Source: Hyphomicrobiales bacterium
GTDB taxonomy: Bacteria; Pseudomonadota; Alphaproteobacteria; Rhizobiales; Rhizobiaceae
Reading direction: 5' to 3'
Assembly (NCBI GenBank): GCA_900472625.1
Contig: UCIT01000012.1
Span: forward strand, 166,036 to 230,035
DNA: 64,000 bases
In this document: positions 39,204 to 48,387 of the stretch, one piece after another
Layout: every line of letters begins with the position of its first letter
Position numbering within the stretch: position 1 is the first letter of the stretch
Notes under the pieces: generated by a model
Told to the model about the DNA's origin: nothing
What the model saw: only the letters and a program-made list of their open reading frames with translations
Database searches by the model: none
Translations under genes and position numbers: made by a program

Positions 39204-41121
39204 CCAATGGGGCGCTGAAAACCGAGTATATCCGCCTACGTCTGGCGTGCCGGGAAAGCGCGACCCTCGCTTGACGCCTTACATGATCCCGATCGGACGA
39301 GCGGTCACCTCTGGACGATACGTGAAGGTCGTGGGCGTAACCGCCGCGCAGTCTGGTAAAACCGAGACTATCCTCGATGTCATCGGCGAGCGGCTGGATA
39401 CGCGGCCGAAGCCGATAATCTATGTCGGCCCATCGAAAGAGTTCAACGTCGACCAGTTCGAGCCGCGCCTGATGGCTCTGTTCGACGAGGCTGAAAGTCT
39501 CGCGAAGAAAGTCGTTCGCGGTCGGCGGATGAAGAAGACGCGCAAGATCGTCAACGGCGTTTCGATCCGCCTGGCGCACGCCGGGTCGTCGACGGCGATC
39601 AAATCCGATCCCGCCGCCCTCGGCATTGTCGACGAGTACGAAGAAATGATCGCCAACATCAAAGGACAGGGCGATCCGCTCGGGCTGCTCGAAGCGCGCG
39701 GCGATACGCACGCCGATTTTGTCACCTTCCTTGTCTCGACGGCTTCTCTTGGTTTCGTCGAAACGGAAATTGACCCGGTTTCCGGGCTCGAATTCTTCAA
39801 GGTCGGTACCGAAGAAGAAGTTCCCTCGCCGACTTGGCGGCAGTTCCAGCTTGGAACGCGCCACCATTTCGCGTGGCAATGCCCGCATTGCGACGAATAC
39901 TTCATCCCGATGTTGAAGCATCTGGTTTACAACCGGAAGGGGTCGCCCGCCCAGGCGCGCCGTGAGGCTTACGTTCAATGTCCATATGGCTGCGTCGAGC
40001 CGATCCTCGACAAGCACAAGGAATTGATGAACGAAACCGGGCTCGCTATCGCGCCCGGTCAGTCGATCGAGGACGCCCGAGCAGATCGGAACCTGCCGGA
40101 TACGAACGTCTATTCGCAATGGACCTCGGGTCTCTGCTCGCCGTTTCAGACTTTTGGACAGCGCGCCGAGCGTATGCTGACCGCGATCCAGTCCGGGGAG
40201 ATGGACAAGCTGCAGACAGCGACCAACGCTGCAGGCGGCGAACTGTTCACGCCGATCGGCGGCGATGTTCCCGAATGGGATGCAATTCAGAAGCTGGCGC
40301 TGCCGTATCGGGAATTCGATATCCCGGCCGGTGCGCTGATCCTGACCTGCGGGGTCGACGTTCAGAAGAACCGCCTCGTCTATGCCGTACGCGCTTGGGG
40401 CGCCCGCTCTGAAAGCTGGCTGATCACGCGCGGCGAGATTTGGGGTCCGACCGACGAAGACGGCGTTTGGACCGACTTGGCGGAACTTCTCGCCTCCCGC
40501 TTCGGCTCGATGCATATCGTCCGGACGTTTGTCGACGCCGGCTTCCGCCCAGGCAAGAAAGAGGCCGTTCCCGAGCACAAGGTCTATGAGTTTGCCCGGC
40601 GGTTTAGTCGGACGGTCTATGCGACCAAGGGCTTCGAAACGCGTCCGACCCCACTTTCGGTCAATACGATCGACGTTAAAGCGAACGGCGGGCGGGCAAA
40701 ATACGGTCTCGACCTCGTCCGCTTGTCGACCGACTTCTTCAAGTCATGGGTGCATGAACGCATCCGTTGGCCGGAAGATCAGCCGGGCGGCTGGCATTTG
40801 TTCGAGGGCATCGACGAGGATTATTGCAAGCAGATCGTTTCCGAAGCCCGGACGAAAAAGCCAGGCGGCGCCGGGTTCACTTGGATCGTAAAATCCAAGC
40901 AGAACCACTTTCTCGACTGTGAGGCGCTGACATATGCGGCGGCTTACATGATCGGCATTCAGCGCCTTCGCGACGATCCCGCGACGCGTCCGGCGCCCGA
41001 GCCGAAACAGCAGCAACCAGAACCCGAACTTGAAACCGCGGGAGCCGCCCCGGCAGCCAAGCCCCCTGCGAAACGCAACAGCGGGTTTCTCGGGGCGAAG
41101 CGTCGCGGCGGCTATCTTTAA
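39103..41121 (+). CDS. Terminase large subunit, lambda gpA family
   Basis: A 672-residue packaging motor and nuclease. The Walker A-like AAQSGKTE at 81-88 and GIVDEYEEM (Walker B) form the ATPase. A Zn-like CPHC/CPYGC insert follows. The C-terminal nuclease starts with TCGVDVQKNRL and includes FVDAGFRPGKKE. The C-terminus is a Pro/Glu-rich tail that would bind the portal. The family predicts cos-type cutting. Confidence 0.95.
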   Translation: MKNSQTLPRRSPQLDDIYAAGERICTLPPTTTPDQWGAENRVYPPTSGVPGKRDPRLTPYMIPIGRAVTSGRYVKVVGVTAAQSGKTETILDVIGERLDTRPKPIIYVGPSKEFNVDQFEPRLMALFDEAESLAKKVVRGRRMKKTRKIVNGVSIRLAHAGSSTAIKSDPAALGIVDEYEEMIANIKGQGDPLGLLEARGDTHADFVTFLVSTASLGFVETEIDPVSGLEFFKVGTEEEVPSPTWRQFQLGTRHHFAWQCPHCDEYFIPMLKHLVYNRKGSPAQARREAYVQCPYGCVEPILDKHKELMNETGLAIAPGQSIEDARADRNLPDTNVYSQWTSGLCSPFQTFGQRAERMLTAIQSGEMDKLQTATNAAGGELFTPIGGDVPEWDAIQKLALPYREFDIPAGALILTCGVDVQKNRLVYAVRAWGARSESWLITRGEIWGPTDEDGVWTDLAELLASRFGSMHIVRTFVDAGFRPGKKEAVPEHKVYEFARRFSRTVYATKGFETRPTPLSVNTIDVKANGGRAKYGLDLVRLSTDFFKSWVHERIRWPEDQPGGWHLFEGIDEDYCKQIVSEARTKKPGGAGFTWIVKSKQNHFLDCEALTYAAAYMIGIQRLRDDPATRPAPEPKQQQPEPELETAGAAPAAKPPAKRNSGFLGAKRRGGYL

Positions 41122-41130
41122 GGAAGCACC

Positions 41131-41340
41131 ATGTCACTTATCGACGAACAGATCGCCGACCTCGAAGCGGCGATCGCTGCAGGCGTGCGAAAGGTCGTGA
41201 CGCAGACGAACGGCGTCCGCAAGGAAGTCGAATATCCGTCATACGCCGACATGAAGGCCCGCCTTGCCTGGCTTTATCGCCGGAAGAACGGCGGTCGTCC
41301 GGGCGTGACGCTTGCGACATTCGGCAGGGGGCGCCCATGA
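41131..41340 (+). CDS. Head-tail joining protein, gpW-like
   Basis: A 69-residue protein. IDEQIADLEAAIAAGVRKV, a beta hairpin (QTNGVRKEVEYPS) and MKARLAWLYRRKN follow the helix-hairpin-helix order of lambda gpW. It lies between terminase and portal as in lambda. ATGA overlap with the portal gene. Confidence 0.8.
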   Translation: MSLIDEQIADLEAAIAAGVRKVVTQTNGVRKEVEYPSYADMKARLAWLYRRKNGGRPGVTLATFGRGRP

Positions 41341-42875
41341 AAATGAACCTGCTCGACCGGGCGATCGGATACTTTGATCCGGCCCGGGGCGCGAAACGTG
41401 TTCGCAGTCGTGCGGCGATCGAGGTCATGCAGCGATCCTACAACGGCGCCTCACGGGGCCGGCTCAATGGGGAGTGGCATCGGACAGCGAACTCGGCCGA
41501 CGGTGAAATCGGCCAGGCTGCCGCTTTCCTCCGCGACAGCATGCGCGACCTCGTTCGGAACAATCCTCACGCGGCTAACGCCGTCGAGGTTCTTGTTTCG
41601 CATGTCATCGGGACCGGGATCATTCCCCGCGCCAACACTGGCGACCCGAAGAAAGACAAGAAGATAAACGCCTTGTTTGAAAGGTTTTCGAAGAAGTGCG
41701 ACGCCGATGGTCAGCTTGATTTCTACGGCCTCCAATCGCTGACGTTTCGCGGCATGGTCGAGAGCGGCGACGGCATCGTGCGCCGCCGCCGGCGTCGGAA
41801 AGAAGACAATCTTCCCGTCCCGCTGCAGTATCAGGTTATCGAAACCGACCTGCTCGACGGGATGAAGCAGGGCGTCGTCTCCGACGGGCGCACGGCTATA
41901 CAGGGCATCGAGTTCGATGCGCTCGGAACGCGAACAGCCTACTGGATGTTTTCCGAGCATCCCGGAAACGCTGTCATCGGCCTGAATTATGACCGAATAT
42001 CGAAGGCGATCCCGGCATCTGAAATCGCTCACGTTTACCGGAAACTGCGAACACAAGTCCGGGGCGTCCCTTGGGGTTCGCCGGTCATCACCTCGCTGTT
42101 CGACCTCGGCACATACGAGGAAGCGGAAATCATCCGCAAGAAACTTGAGGCGTGCATGGTCGGCGTGGTGATTGGTGGCGACGATGCCGACTTCGCTCTC
42201 GGCGCCGCTCTGAACGCGAACGGGGACGGCGAGCGTAGCTTCGGCAGCGTGCGGGATGCCGACGGCGCGATCGTCGAGAAGTTCGAACCCGGGATGTTCG
42301 TTCATGCCGAGGGCGGGAAGGATGTCAAGTTCAACCAGCCAGCGGCGACCGGGTCTTATGAGGGTTACAAGAAGGCGTCGCTTCACACGATCGCGGCCGG
42401 CTTCCATATTCCTTACATGCTGCTGACGGGCGACCTGTCCGGGGCGAATTATGCATCCTCGAAAATGGGCTTCGGCCCGTTCAATCGGTTGATCGAAACG
42501 GTCCAATGGTTGTGCGTCATTCCGATGTTGCTGCAGCCTATGTGGGATTGGTTCGTCGAGGCGGCCTATCTGCAAGGCGCGATCAACATGCCGACGGTTC
42601 CGGTCACCTGGATGACGCCGCGCATGTATTCGGCCGATCCTGAGAAGGACGCCCGGGCGACGATCCTCGAAGTCCGCAACGGTCTAAAGCCTTTGTCGGC
42701 GGCGATCGGAGAGCGCGGCTTCGATGCCGACGAGGTCTTCGACGAGTACGCGAAGACAAACAAAAAGGTCGATGATCTGAAACTCGTCTTCGACAGCGAC
42801 CCCCGAAAGCAATCCGCGAACGGGCAGAAACAGCAAGCGCCCGGCGAGGGCGGCGACGATCCGCCGCCCGAATAG
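41337..42875 (+). CDS. Portal protein, lambda family
   Basis: A 512-residue lambda-gpB-type portal. RGRLNGEWHRTANSADGEI, LRDSMRDLVRNNPHAANAVEV, LQYQVIETDLLDG, YRKLRTQVRGVPWG and LLTGDLSGANYASSKMG are family landmarks. It forms the dodecameric channel at one head vertex. The tail is Gln/Gly-rich. The start at 41337 overlaps the gpW stop; an ATG two codons later is possible. Confidence 0.95.
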   Translation: MKMNLLDRAIGYFDPARGAKRVRSRAAIEVMQRSYNGASRGRLNGEWHRTANSADGEIGQAAAFLRDSMRDLVRNNPHAANAVEVLVSHVIGTGIIPRANTGDPKKDKKINALFERFSKKCDADGQLDFYGLQSLTFRGMVESGDGIVRRRRRRKEDNLPVPLQYQVIETDLLDGMKQGVVSDGRTAIQGIEFDALGTRTAYWMFSEHPGNAVIGLNYDRISKAIPASEIAHVYRKLRTQVRGVPWGSPVITSLFDLGTYEEAEIIRKKLEACMVGVVIGGDDADFALGAALNANGDGERSFGSVRDADGAIVEKFEPGMFVHAEGGKDVKFNQPAATGSYEGYKKASLHTIAAGFHIPYMLLTGDLSGANYASSKMGFGPFNRLIETVQWLCVIPMLLQPMWDWFVEAAYLQGAINMPTVPVTWMTPRMYSADPEKDARATILEVRNGLKPLSAAIGERGFDADEVFDEYAKTNKKVDDLKLVFDSDPRKQSANGQKQQAPGEGGDDPPPE

Positions 42876-42905
42876 CCGCTTCACCAAACACAGGAGGTTC
42901 CCGCC

Positions 42906-43547
42906 ATGAAGGGAATTGTTATCAACCTGCCGCCGGAGCGGCGGGCCGTCGACGTGCGCGCCTCTTCGTTCGACGAGGCGACCAACTCGGTCGAGGCAAT
43001 ATGGACGACCGGCGAAACGGTTCGCCGCTGGTCTTGGCGGGAAGACGGCTACTACGACGAAGAGCTTGTCGTTGCCGCTCAAAACGTCCGCCTCGATCGC
43101 CTTAACAATGGTGCGCCGCTTCTTGATACGCACGACGACTATCAGTTGTCGTCAGTCATCGGCGCGGTCGTGCCGGGCTCGGCGAAACTTGTCGGCGGAA
43201 AAGGGCTCGCCCGCGTAGCCATGTCAGTCGCGCCCGAGCACGCCGGGATCGTCGCCAACATCAAGGCGGGCATCATCCGAAACATCAGCGTCGGCTATCG
43301 CATCCATCGTGTCGAGAAGACCGAGGCTGACGATGGGTCGGTTCCCGTTTGGCGCATCGTCGATTGGGAACCGCTCGAAATCTCTGCCGTCCCCGTCCCG
43401 GCTGATGCCGGTTCGATGATCCGGTCGGGAAGAAGGAAGGGCGAAGAAGAGAGAGACCTCGCCCCCTGCGAATTCATCGGACTGCGCGAGAGCAGCGCCG
43501 CCGCCGCGTTGGCGCGGATGCGGATGCGGTCGCTGTCCTTCCGCTGA
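42906..43547 (+). CDS. Prohead protease (HK97/U35-like)
   Basis: A 213-residue protease. APLLDTHDDYQL supplies the catalytic His, GIIRNISVGYRIHRVE the Ser region, and WEPLEISAVPVPAD the conserved end of the domain. It would cleave scaffold and capsid during head maturation. AGGAGG precedes the ATG. Confidence 0.92.
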   Translation: MKGIVINLPPERRAVDVRASSFDEATNSVEAIWTTGETVRRWSWREDGYYDEELVVAAQNVRLDRLNNGAPLLDTHDDYQLSSVIGAVVPGSAKLVGGKGLARVAMSVAPEHAGIVANIKAGIIRNISVGYRIHRVEKTEADDGSVPVWRIVDWEPLEISAVPVPADAGSMIRSGRRKGEEERDLAPCEFIGLRESSAAAALARMRMRSLSFR

Positions 43548-43635
43548 TCTGAACGCGATACCGCCAGCGCCCGCCGGGGCCGTTGGAATACGGTCTTTCG
43601 CCCCGGCTTAACTTATCCAAAAAAGGATAATCTTT

Positions 43636-45396
43636 ATGTTGAAGACAACTTCTTCATTTATGGCGGTAGCCTTCACGCTTGCCGCTGCAGTCATCGTGTG
43701 CGTTGGTCTCCCGGCCGACGCATTCGCCGCAATGCCGCACGCCACCTTGAACCACGCGATCGGGAGCCTCGGCGACGTTGCGGTTCACTACGCCCCGCAT
43801 ATGGCGGCGGCTCTGACCGTCCTTCGCGCTGATCTATCTGCCCTCGAAAAGCGCGCGGCCGACAAACTCGCCGAAGTAAAAGACGGCATGGAAGCCGCCG
43901 CGATCCGAAAGATCGAAGATGATCACGCCGAACTTGGCGAGCAGATCAAGGCGAAGAAGGACGAGATTGCCGCCGAAGAGCGCCGCATTGCGGACGAAGA
44001 AGCGGAAACTCGCCGGAATACTCCTACCCCGGGCGACAATGAAGCGGCTATTCGCCAGGCGACACAGACTGCAGTCGCCTCCGCCCTTCGCGCCGAGCGC
44101 GAGCGCACTTCGACAATCCGTTCCCTCGCAGCTTCTGTCGGAGCGGCAGCACTAGGCGAAGAGCATGCCGTCAAGGAAACCTCGGTCGACGCCTTCCGTG
44201 GTATCCTGATCGACCATGTCGCAAAACAGGGCGGCGGTCCGGTCAACAGCAACGTCCGCGTTGATGTTGGCCCAGGCAATGCCGAGCAGCGCGCGATCGC
44301 GATCACGAACGCCCTGCAGCACCGCGCCAACCCGGCCGGCGTTGAACTCACTGCGGAAGGTCGTCACTTCCGCGGCCTCACGCTGATCGAAATCGGTCGC
44401 GACGTTCTCGAAGCGAATGGCGTCAGCACGCGCGGCATGTCCCGCAACGAAATCGCGCAACAGGCCCTTGCGGTCCGCTCGGGCGGTTATCACACGACCA
44501 GCGACTTTGGCGGCATCCTCGCCAACGTTGCGAACACGACCCTGCGCGCCGGCTATGCTGCCGCTCCGCAGACCTTCCGCCCGCTCGTCCGCGAAACCTC
44601 GGTCTCCGACTTCAAGGCGATCACCCGTGCGCAGCTTGGCGACGCTCCGGCGCTGAACAAGGTCAACGAGCACGGCGAGTTCAAGCGCGGGACGCTCGGC
44701 GAAGGGAAGGAAAGCTACAAGATCGCGACCTACGGTAAGATCGTTGCCATCACCCGGCAGGTTCTCGTCAACGACGACCTAGACGCCTTCACCCGCATTC
44801 CGCAGGCGTTCGGCGTTCAGGCTGCGCAGCTTGAAAGCGATCTTGTTTGGGCGCAAATCCTCGGTAACCCGGTCATGGGTGACGGCAAGACGCTGTTTCA
44901 TGCAGCGCATGGCAACATCATCACTGTCGGCGCGCTTGGCCTCACGTCGTTGTCGAACGCCCGCACCGGCTTCGCAATGCAAACCGGTATGGACGGCAAG
45001 ACCGTCCTCGGCCTGACACCAACCTACCTGATCGTTCCTGTCGGCCTGCAGACCGCAGCCGAACAGCTTATCGGTCAGATCGTTGCGGCCAAGGCTGCCG
45101 ATGTTGTCCCCGAGAGCATCAAGCGCCTGCAGATCATCGCCGAGGGCCGCCTCGACGTTGGCATCAACCGCCCGGAAGACGACATCGTCGTTCAGGGCAA
45201 CGCGAACGCTTGGTACGCTGCAGGCAACCCGATGATGGGCGACATCGTCGAACTTGCGTACCTGGAAGGCAATCGCGGCGTCTACACCGAAACCCGCACG
45301 GGCTTCGACATCGACGGCGTGGAAATCAAGGCTCGCCTTGATGTTGGCGCGAAGGCGATGGAGTGGCGCAACATCGCACGCAACGCCGGCCAGTAA
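43636..45396 (+). CDS. Major capsid protein with signal-peptide-like N-terminus
   Basis: A 586-residue protein. Residues about 300-586 form the capsid domain (RLDVGINRPEDDI, a Mu gpT-like/HK97-fold family). Residues 60-140 are a charged coiled coil, like a scaffold or delta domain. The first 32 residues (MLKTTSSFMAVAFTLAAAV and on to ADAFA-AM) look like a Sec signal peptide. AAAAAAGGATAATCTTT gives a clear ribosome-binding site, so this start is real. Proteolysis by the upstream protease probably removes the N-terminal third. Confidence 0.88.
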   Translation: MLKTTSSFMAVAFTLAAAVIVCVGLPADAFAAMPHATLNHAIGSLGDVAVHYAPHMAAALTVLRADLSALEKRAADKLAEVKDGMEAAAIRKIEDDHAELGEQIKAKKDEIAAEERRIADEEAETRRNTPTPGDNEAAIRQATQTAVASALRAERERTSTIRSLAASVGAAALGEEHAVKETSVDAFRGILIDHVAKQGGGPVNSNVRVDVGPGNAEQRAIAITNALQHRANPAGVELTAEGRHFRGLTLIEIGRDVLEANGVSTRGMSRNEIAQQALAVRSGGYHTTSDFGGILANVANTTLRAGYAAAPQTFRPLVRETSVSDFKAITRAQLGDAPALNKVNEHGEFKRGTLGEGKESYKIATYGKIVAITRQVLVNDDLDAFTRIPQAFGVQAAQLESDLVWAQILGNPVMGDGKTLFHAAHGNIITVGALGLTSLSNARTGFAMQTGMDGKTVLGLTPTYLIVPVGLQTAAEQLIGQIVAAKAADVVPESIKRLQIIAEGRLDVGINRPEDDIVVQGNANAWYAAGNPMMGDIVELAYLEGNRGVYTETRTGFDIDGVEIKARLDVGAKAMEWRNIARNAGQ

Positions 45397-45416
45397 TCGG
45401 CCGACTGAACCTCTGA

Positions 45417-45443
45417 GGGCTGGCTTTTGCCGGCCCTTTTCTT
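45417..45443 (+). terminator. Intrinsic terminator after capsid gene
   Basis: GGGCTGGC (45417-45424), loop TTTT, GCCGGCCC (45429-45436), then TTTTCTT. It may let capsid mRNA accumulate beyond downstream genes. Confidence 0.8.
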
Positions 45444-45469
45444 GTCATTCAACATGCGGAGAAACGCAT

Positions 45470-45799
45470 ATGAAAAACTTTGTTCAGCCGGGGCAGGTCA
45501 TCACGCTCGTCGCCCCTTACGACGTTGCCTCGGGCGGCGGTCTGAAAGTCGGCATCTTTGTCGGTATTGCAACCTACGCAGCGAAGGCCGGCGAGAAGGT
45601 CGAGGTCAAACTCGATGGCGTCTTCGATGCCGACAAGACTTCCGCCCAGGCTTGGACAGCCGGCGACGCGGTCTATTGGGACAACACAGCCAAGGTCTTT
45701 ACGACTGTTGCGTCCGCAAACACCAAGGTCGGCGGCGCGGTGCTTGATGCTGCGAACCCGTCGACTGTCGGTCGCGTCCGCCTGAACGGCGCCTTCTAA
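45470..45799 (+). CDS. Capsid decoration/stabilising protein (DUF2190-like)
   Basis: A 109-residue beta-rich protein. FVQPGQVITLVAPYDVASGG, VGIFVGIA and AGDAVYWDN are the DUF2190 pattern of capsid-cement proteins, which bind the outer shell of the head. GGAGAAACGCAT precedes the ATG. Placed directly after the capsid gene, as expected. Confidence 0.88.
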   Translation: MKNFVQPGQVITLVAPYDVASGGGLKVGIFVGIATYAAKAGEKVEVKLDGVFDADKTSAQAWTAGDAVYWDNTAKVFTTVASANTKVGGAVLDAANPSTVGRVRLNGAF

Positions 45800-45802
45800 G
45801 TC

Positions 45803-46216
45803 ATGGGGGCGATTTTTCAGCGTCTCGACGAACTCGCAGGGCGGGCGACCGACAGGGTCTACGGCGAAACGATCATGGTTTCGCCGCGCATCGCGAACGA
45901 GTACATCGCGGCGCAGCCGGACATCGCCCGACCAGTCAAAGAGGTTCGAGGGATATTTTCCCTCGAACCATCCACCGATGATTTGCGCGGTCAGCGCGTT
46001 TCGGGTGAAAGCCGCGGTGCGATCCGCATGGTCTTCGCCGAAGCCGTCATTCAGTTGCGGGCGGCCGAAGTTGAGCTTCTGAATTATGAGCCGGTAAAGC
46101 CGGACCTGATCACGCTGATCGATCGCAAGTCGCTCCCGACCTACGCCGTCGAGCACGTCGAGCCGCTCGATAACGGCGACCTCGTCCTCTACCTCACGAA
46201 GGAAAACGTCGTATGA
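45803..46216 (+). CDS. Head-tail connector-region protein
   Basis: A 137-residue protein starting MGAIFQRLDELAGRATDRVYG. Mixed alpha/beta. Its position between decoration protein and tail genes suits a head-completion or connector protein (compare lambda gpFII). Family not recognised with certainty. Confidence 0.6.
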   Translation: MGAIFQRLDELAGRATDRVYGETIMVSPRIANEYIAAQPDIARPVKEVRGIFSLEPSTDDLRGQRVSGESRGAIRMVFAEAVIQLRAAEVELLNYEPVKPDLITLIDRKSLPTYAVEHVEPLDNGDLVLYLTKENVV

Positions 46217-47007
46217 TCGTCGCTCTCGCCCTGCGTTTGTGCGCAAGAAACGCGCTTGTCGGGTCGACATCGGCCGGCAACCGGATTTCTGACAGCGCGA
46301 TATCTTCCATTAACGACATGATCGAGGAAGGTCCGCAGCCCTTCGTCGTCGTTTCCACCGACGACCAGACTTATAACCCGACGATGCTCGACATCCTCGG
46401 CGGCAGTTCCCGCTCGTGCGACCTCGTCCTTGATGTTGCCGTCGGATCGGCAGTCAGGATCGACAACAGTGACGATTTGGCTGTCATGATCCCGCACACG
46501 GACGCAGGGACGGAACTCTCGGTCAATCTCATAACGAGGCAGTCGCTTCGCGCGCTCTTCGAGCCTAACAGCGGTGGCGCCTGGGGCGCTTTGTTCAGGA
46601 GGATCGCGCAGCAATCGACGCGGCTTCTGATCCGGCGCGGCGCCGGCGCGCAAAAAGGCGTCAAGTTCGCTGCCGCTCAAGTGGTCATCACACTACAGCC
46701 TCTCTATGAGCCAGCATTTGGGGTTGCGCCGCAGGAAGTGTGGATCGATTTCCTAGCGCAGGTCGCGGCCGACCCCGCTACTGCGCCGCTCGCCGGTCCC
46801 CTCGAAGCGGCTATCACGGGCAATGCAATTCCCGAATGGAGGCAGCTTGCTTCTATCCTCGGCCTCAACGACGAGGCCGGAAAGGCGATAGGCGTGCTGC
46901 CGCTTGCGGGGGAGGACAGCATTTTCGTAACGAACGAAACTGTCGTCCCTGACGGTTGGATCGGCAGAGCGGAAACGATCGCCGATCAATTGCCGGAGGC
47001 GCCATAG
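46213..47007 (+). CDS. Hypothetical structural protein
   Basis: A 264-residue protein. The N-terminal region is beta-rich (VVVSTDDQTYN, CDLVLDVAVG) and the middle helical. It sits between the connector protein and the baseplate spike, so a tail-terminator or baseplate role is likely. No family recognised. It has 4-bp (upstream) and 1-bp (downstream) overlaps with neighbours. Confidence 0.6.
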   Translation: MIVALALRLCARNALVGSTSAGNRISDSAISSINDMIEEGPQPFVVVSTDDQTYNPTMLDILGGSSRSCDLVLDVAVGSAVRIDNSDDLAVMIPHTDAGTELSVNLITRQSLRALFEPNSGGAWGALFRRIAQQSTRLLIRRGAGAQKGVKFAAAQVVITLQPLYEPAFGVAPQEVWIDFLAQVAADPATAPLAGPLEAAITGNAIPEWRQLASILGLNDEAGKAIGVLPLAGEDSIFVTNETVVPDGWIGRAETIADQLPEAP

Positions 47008-47585
47008 TGTCGAACCCGGTAATCGATCTTTTCGTCCGCGTCGCTGCGCTCGAAAAGCGGCTCGCCGGCATGGTTCGGCATGGTCCTGTCGAGGAGGTCA
47101 ATGCGCAAGAGGGATGGGTTCGCCTAAACCTCGGCGAGGGTGACGAGGGAAAATTCCTTTCCGCTAAAATCCCCTATGCGCAGATCGCCGGCGACCTGAA
47201 AGTTCATTCGGCCCCGAGCAAGGGGCAGAACATGACCATCATCGCTCCCGGCGGTGACGCCCGCCAAGCGGTCGCCCTGCCGATGACTTGGAGCGACCAG
47301 AATGCCGCGCCGAACGACAAGGCGGACGAGCACACGCTTACTTTCGGCGACGTGCGGATCGACCTGAAAGGCGACGAGTTCAAACTCGCGATCGGCGGCT
47401 TCTCGCTGACGATCAGCGCGAGCGAGGCCGCGTTCGAAGTTGACGGCGTCAAGCACGTAATTTCCGGGGGAGGCGTCAAGACAGACGGCGGACGCTTGGA
47501 CCACGACGGCAAGAACGTCGGGTCGACGCATACCCATCACGGCATTTTGCGCGGCGGGCAGGACACCGATCCTCCCAACGCTTAA
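47007..47585 (+). CDS. Baseplate spike/assembly protein, gpV-like
   Basis: A 192-residue protein. The N-terminal OB-fold (GPVEEVNAQEGWVRLNL) is followed by repeated beta strands of the central spike. Near the C-terminus GSTHTHHG supplies the HxH iron-binding tip of P2/Mu-type spikes. The GTG at 47007 is preceded by GGAGGCGCC. The longer in-frame frame upstream is within the previous gene. Confidence 0.88.
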   Translation: MSNPVIDLFVRVAALEKRLAGMVRHGPVEEVNAQEGWVRLNLGEGDEGKFLSAKIPYAQIAGDLKVHSAPSKGQNMTIIAPGGDARQAVALPMTWSDQNAAPNDKADEHTLTFGDVRIDLKGDEFKLAIGGFSLTISASEAAFEVDGVKHVISGGGVKTDGGRLDHDGKNVGSTHTHHGILRGGQDTDPPNA

Positions 47586-47601
47586 CCCCGAAAGGACGAA
47601 C

Positions 47602-47961
47602 ATGAAAACGCTGCAAGAACTCTTGCGGGCGCGCATCGCTTCGGATGCCCGCGCTCATATCGGCGCCCTCGACGAGAAGAACGGCGAGGTCCGAATTTCC
47701 TTCCCTGCCATCGGGGATAGTCCTCGCCTGGTCATCGCCGTCGTTGGCAGTCACATCCGTGTCGTCGAGCCCGAGATTGAAGGCGATGCGATCGTCCTCG
47801 ATGCGGACCCGACGACATTCCCGGAACGGATTAATCCCGACGACCATAGCCGCGACGAACTCGTCGACATGGCCTCGGTTCGGGCCGTCGAGGTCAAGAC
47901 CAACGCGACGAAACCCGAGATTGCTGCGGCGCTCAACAAGGCCGCAGGCTTCGAAGGATAA
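47602..47961 (+). CDS. Hypothetical tail-region protein
   Basis: A 119-residue protein starting MKTLQELLRARIASDA. A beta-rich middle and a C-terminal SAP/HeH-like stretch (DELVDMASVRAVEVK, TKPEIAAALNKA). It lies between spike and gp25, a position of small baseplate proteins. Unknown. Confidence 0.6.
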   Translation: MKTLQELLRARIASDARAHIGALDEKNGEVRISFPAIGDSPRLVIAVVGSHIRVVEPEIEGDAIVLDADPTTFPERINPDDHSRDELVDMASVRAVEVKTNATKPEIAAALNKAAGFEG

Positions 47962-47979
47962 CAGGAAGGGCGTGCGGCT

Positions 47980-48387
47980 ATGGCTGTCGATCCGTCGATT
48001 GATATTGACATCGAAACAGGAGCGAACGTCACGGGTTGGCCGCACGTCCTCCAATGCATTCAAGACTTCTTCGTTCAGCCGTTCGGCGAGCGCGTCATGC
48101 GCGAATGGTATGGGAGCGCTGTCCCGCGCTTCCTTGGCGAAAACCTGACGACATCGACCGTCGTCCCCTTCTTCGCAGCGATGGCGAGCGCGATAGAGCA
48201 ATGGGAGCCGCGTTATCGGCTGACGAAGGTTGTCCCTGAAAGCGTCGGCCGTGACGGGCGGCTACGGGTCTACATCGAAGGCGAGTATCGCCCTCGGGCG
48301 CTGCTCGGCGATTTCACTCCGGAAGGCGCCCGCCGCATAACCGTCCTCGGCGGAAGCGGCGGAACAGTTGAGGTTACAAATGGCTGA
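47980..48387 (+). CDS. Baseplate wedge protein, gpW/gp25 family
   Basis: A 135-residue protein. TGWPHVLQCIQDFFVQPFGER, MREWYGS and VPFFAAMASAIEQWEPRYRL are gp25/GPW_gp25 landmarks. It forms part of the wedge and shares a lysozyme-like surface with T4 gp25. Overlaps gpJ by 8 bp. Confidence 0.9.
   Translation: MAVDPSIDIDIETGANVTGWPHVLQCIQDFFVQPFGERVMREWYGSAVPRFLGENLTTSTVVPFFAAMASAIEQWEPRYRLTKVVPESVGRDGRLRVYIEGEYRPRALLGDFTPEGARRITVLGGSGGTVEVTNG

Noticed and set aside
39142..40578. 478-codon minus-strand frame opposite terminase
   Set aside because: Antisense shadow of the terminase large subunit; GC-rich third-position bias explains its openness.
41451..42575. 374-codon minus-strand frame opposite the portal gene
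   Set aside because: Shadow of the portal protein; no ribosome-binding site or motif.
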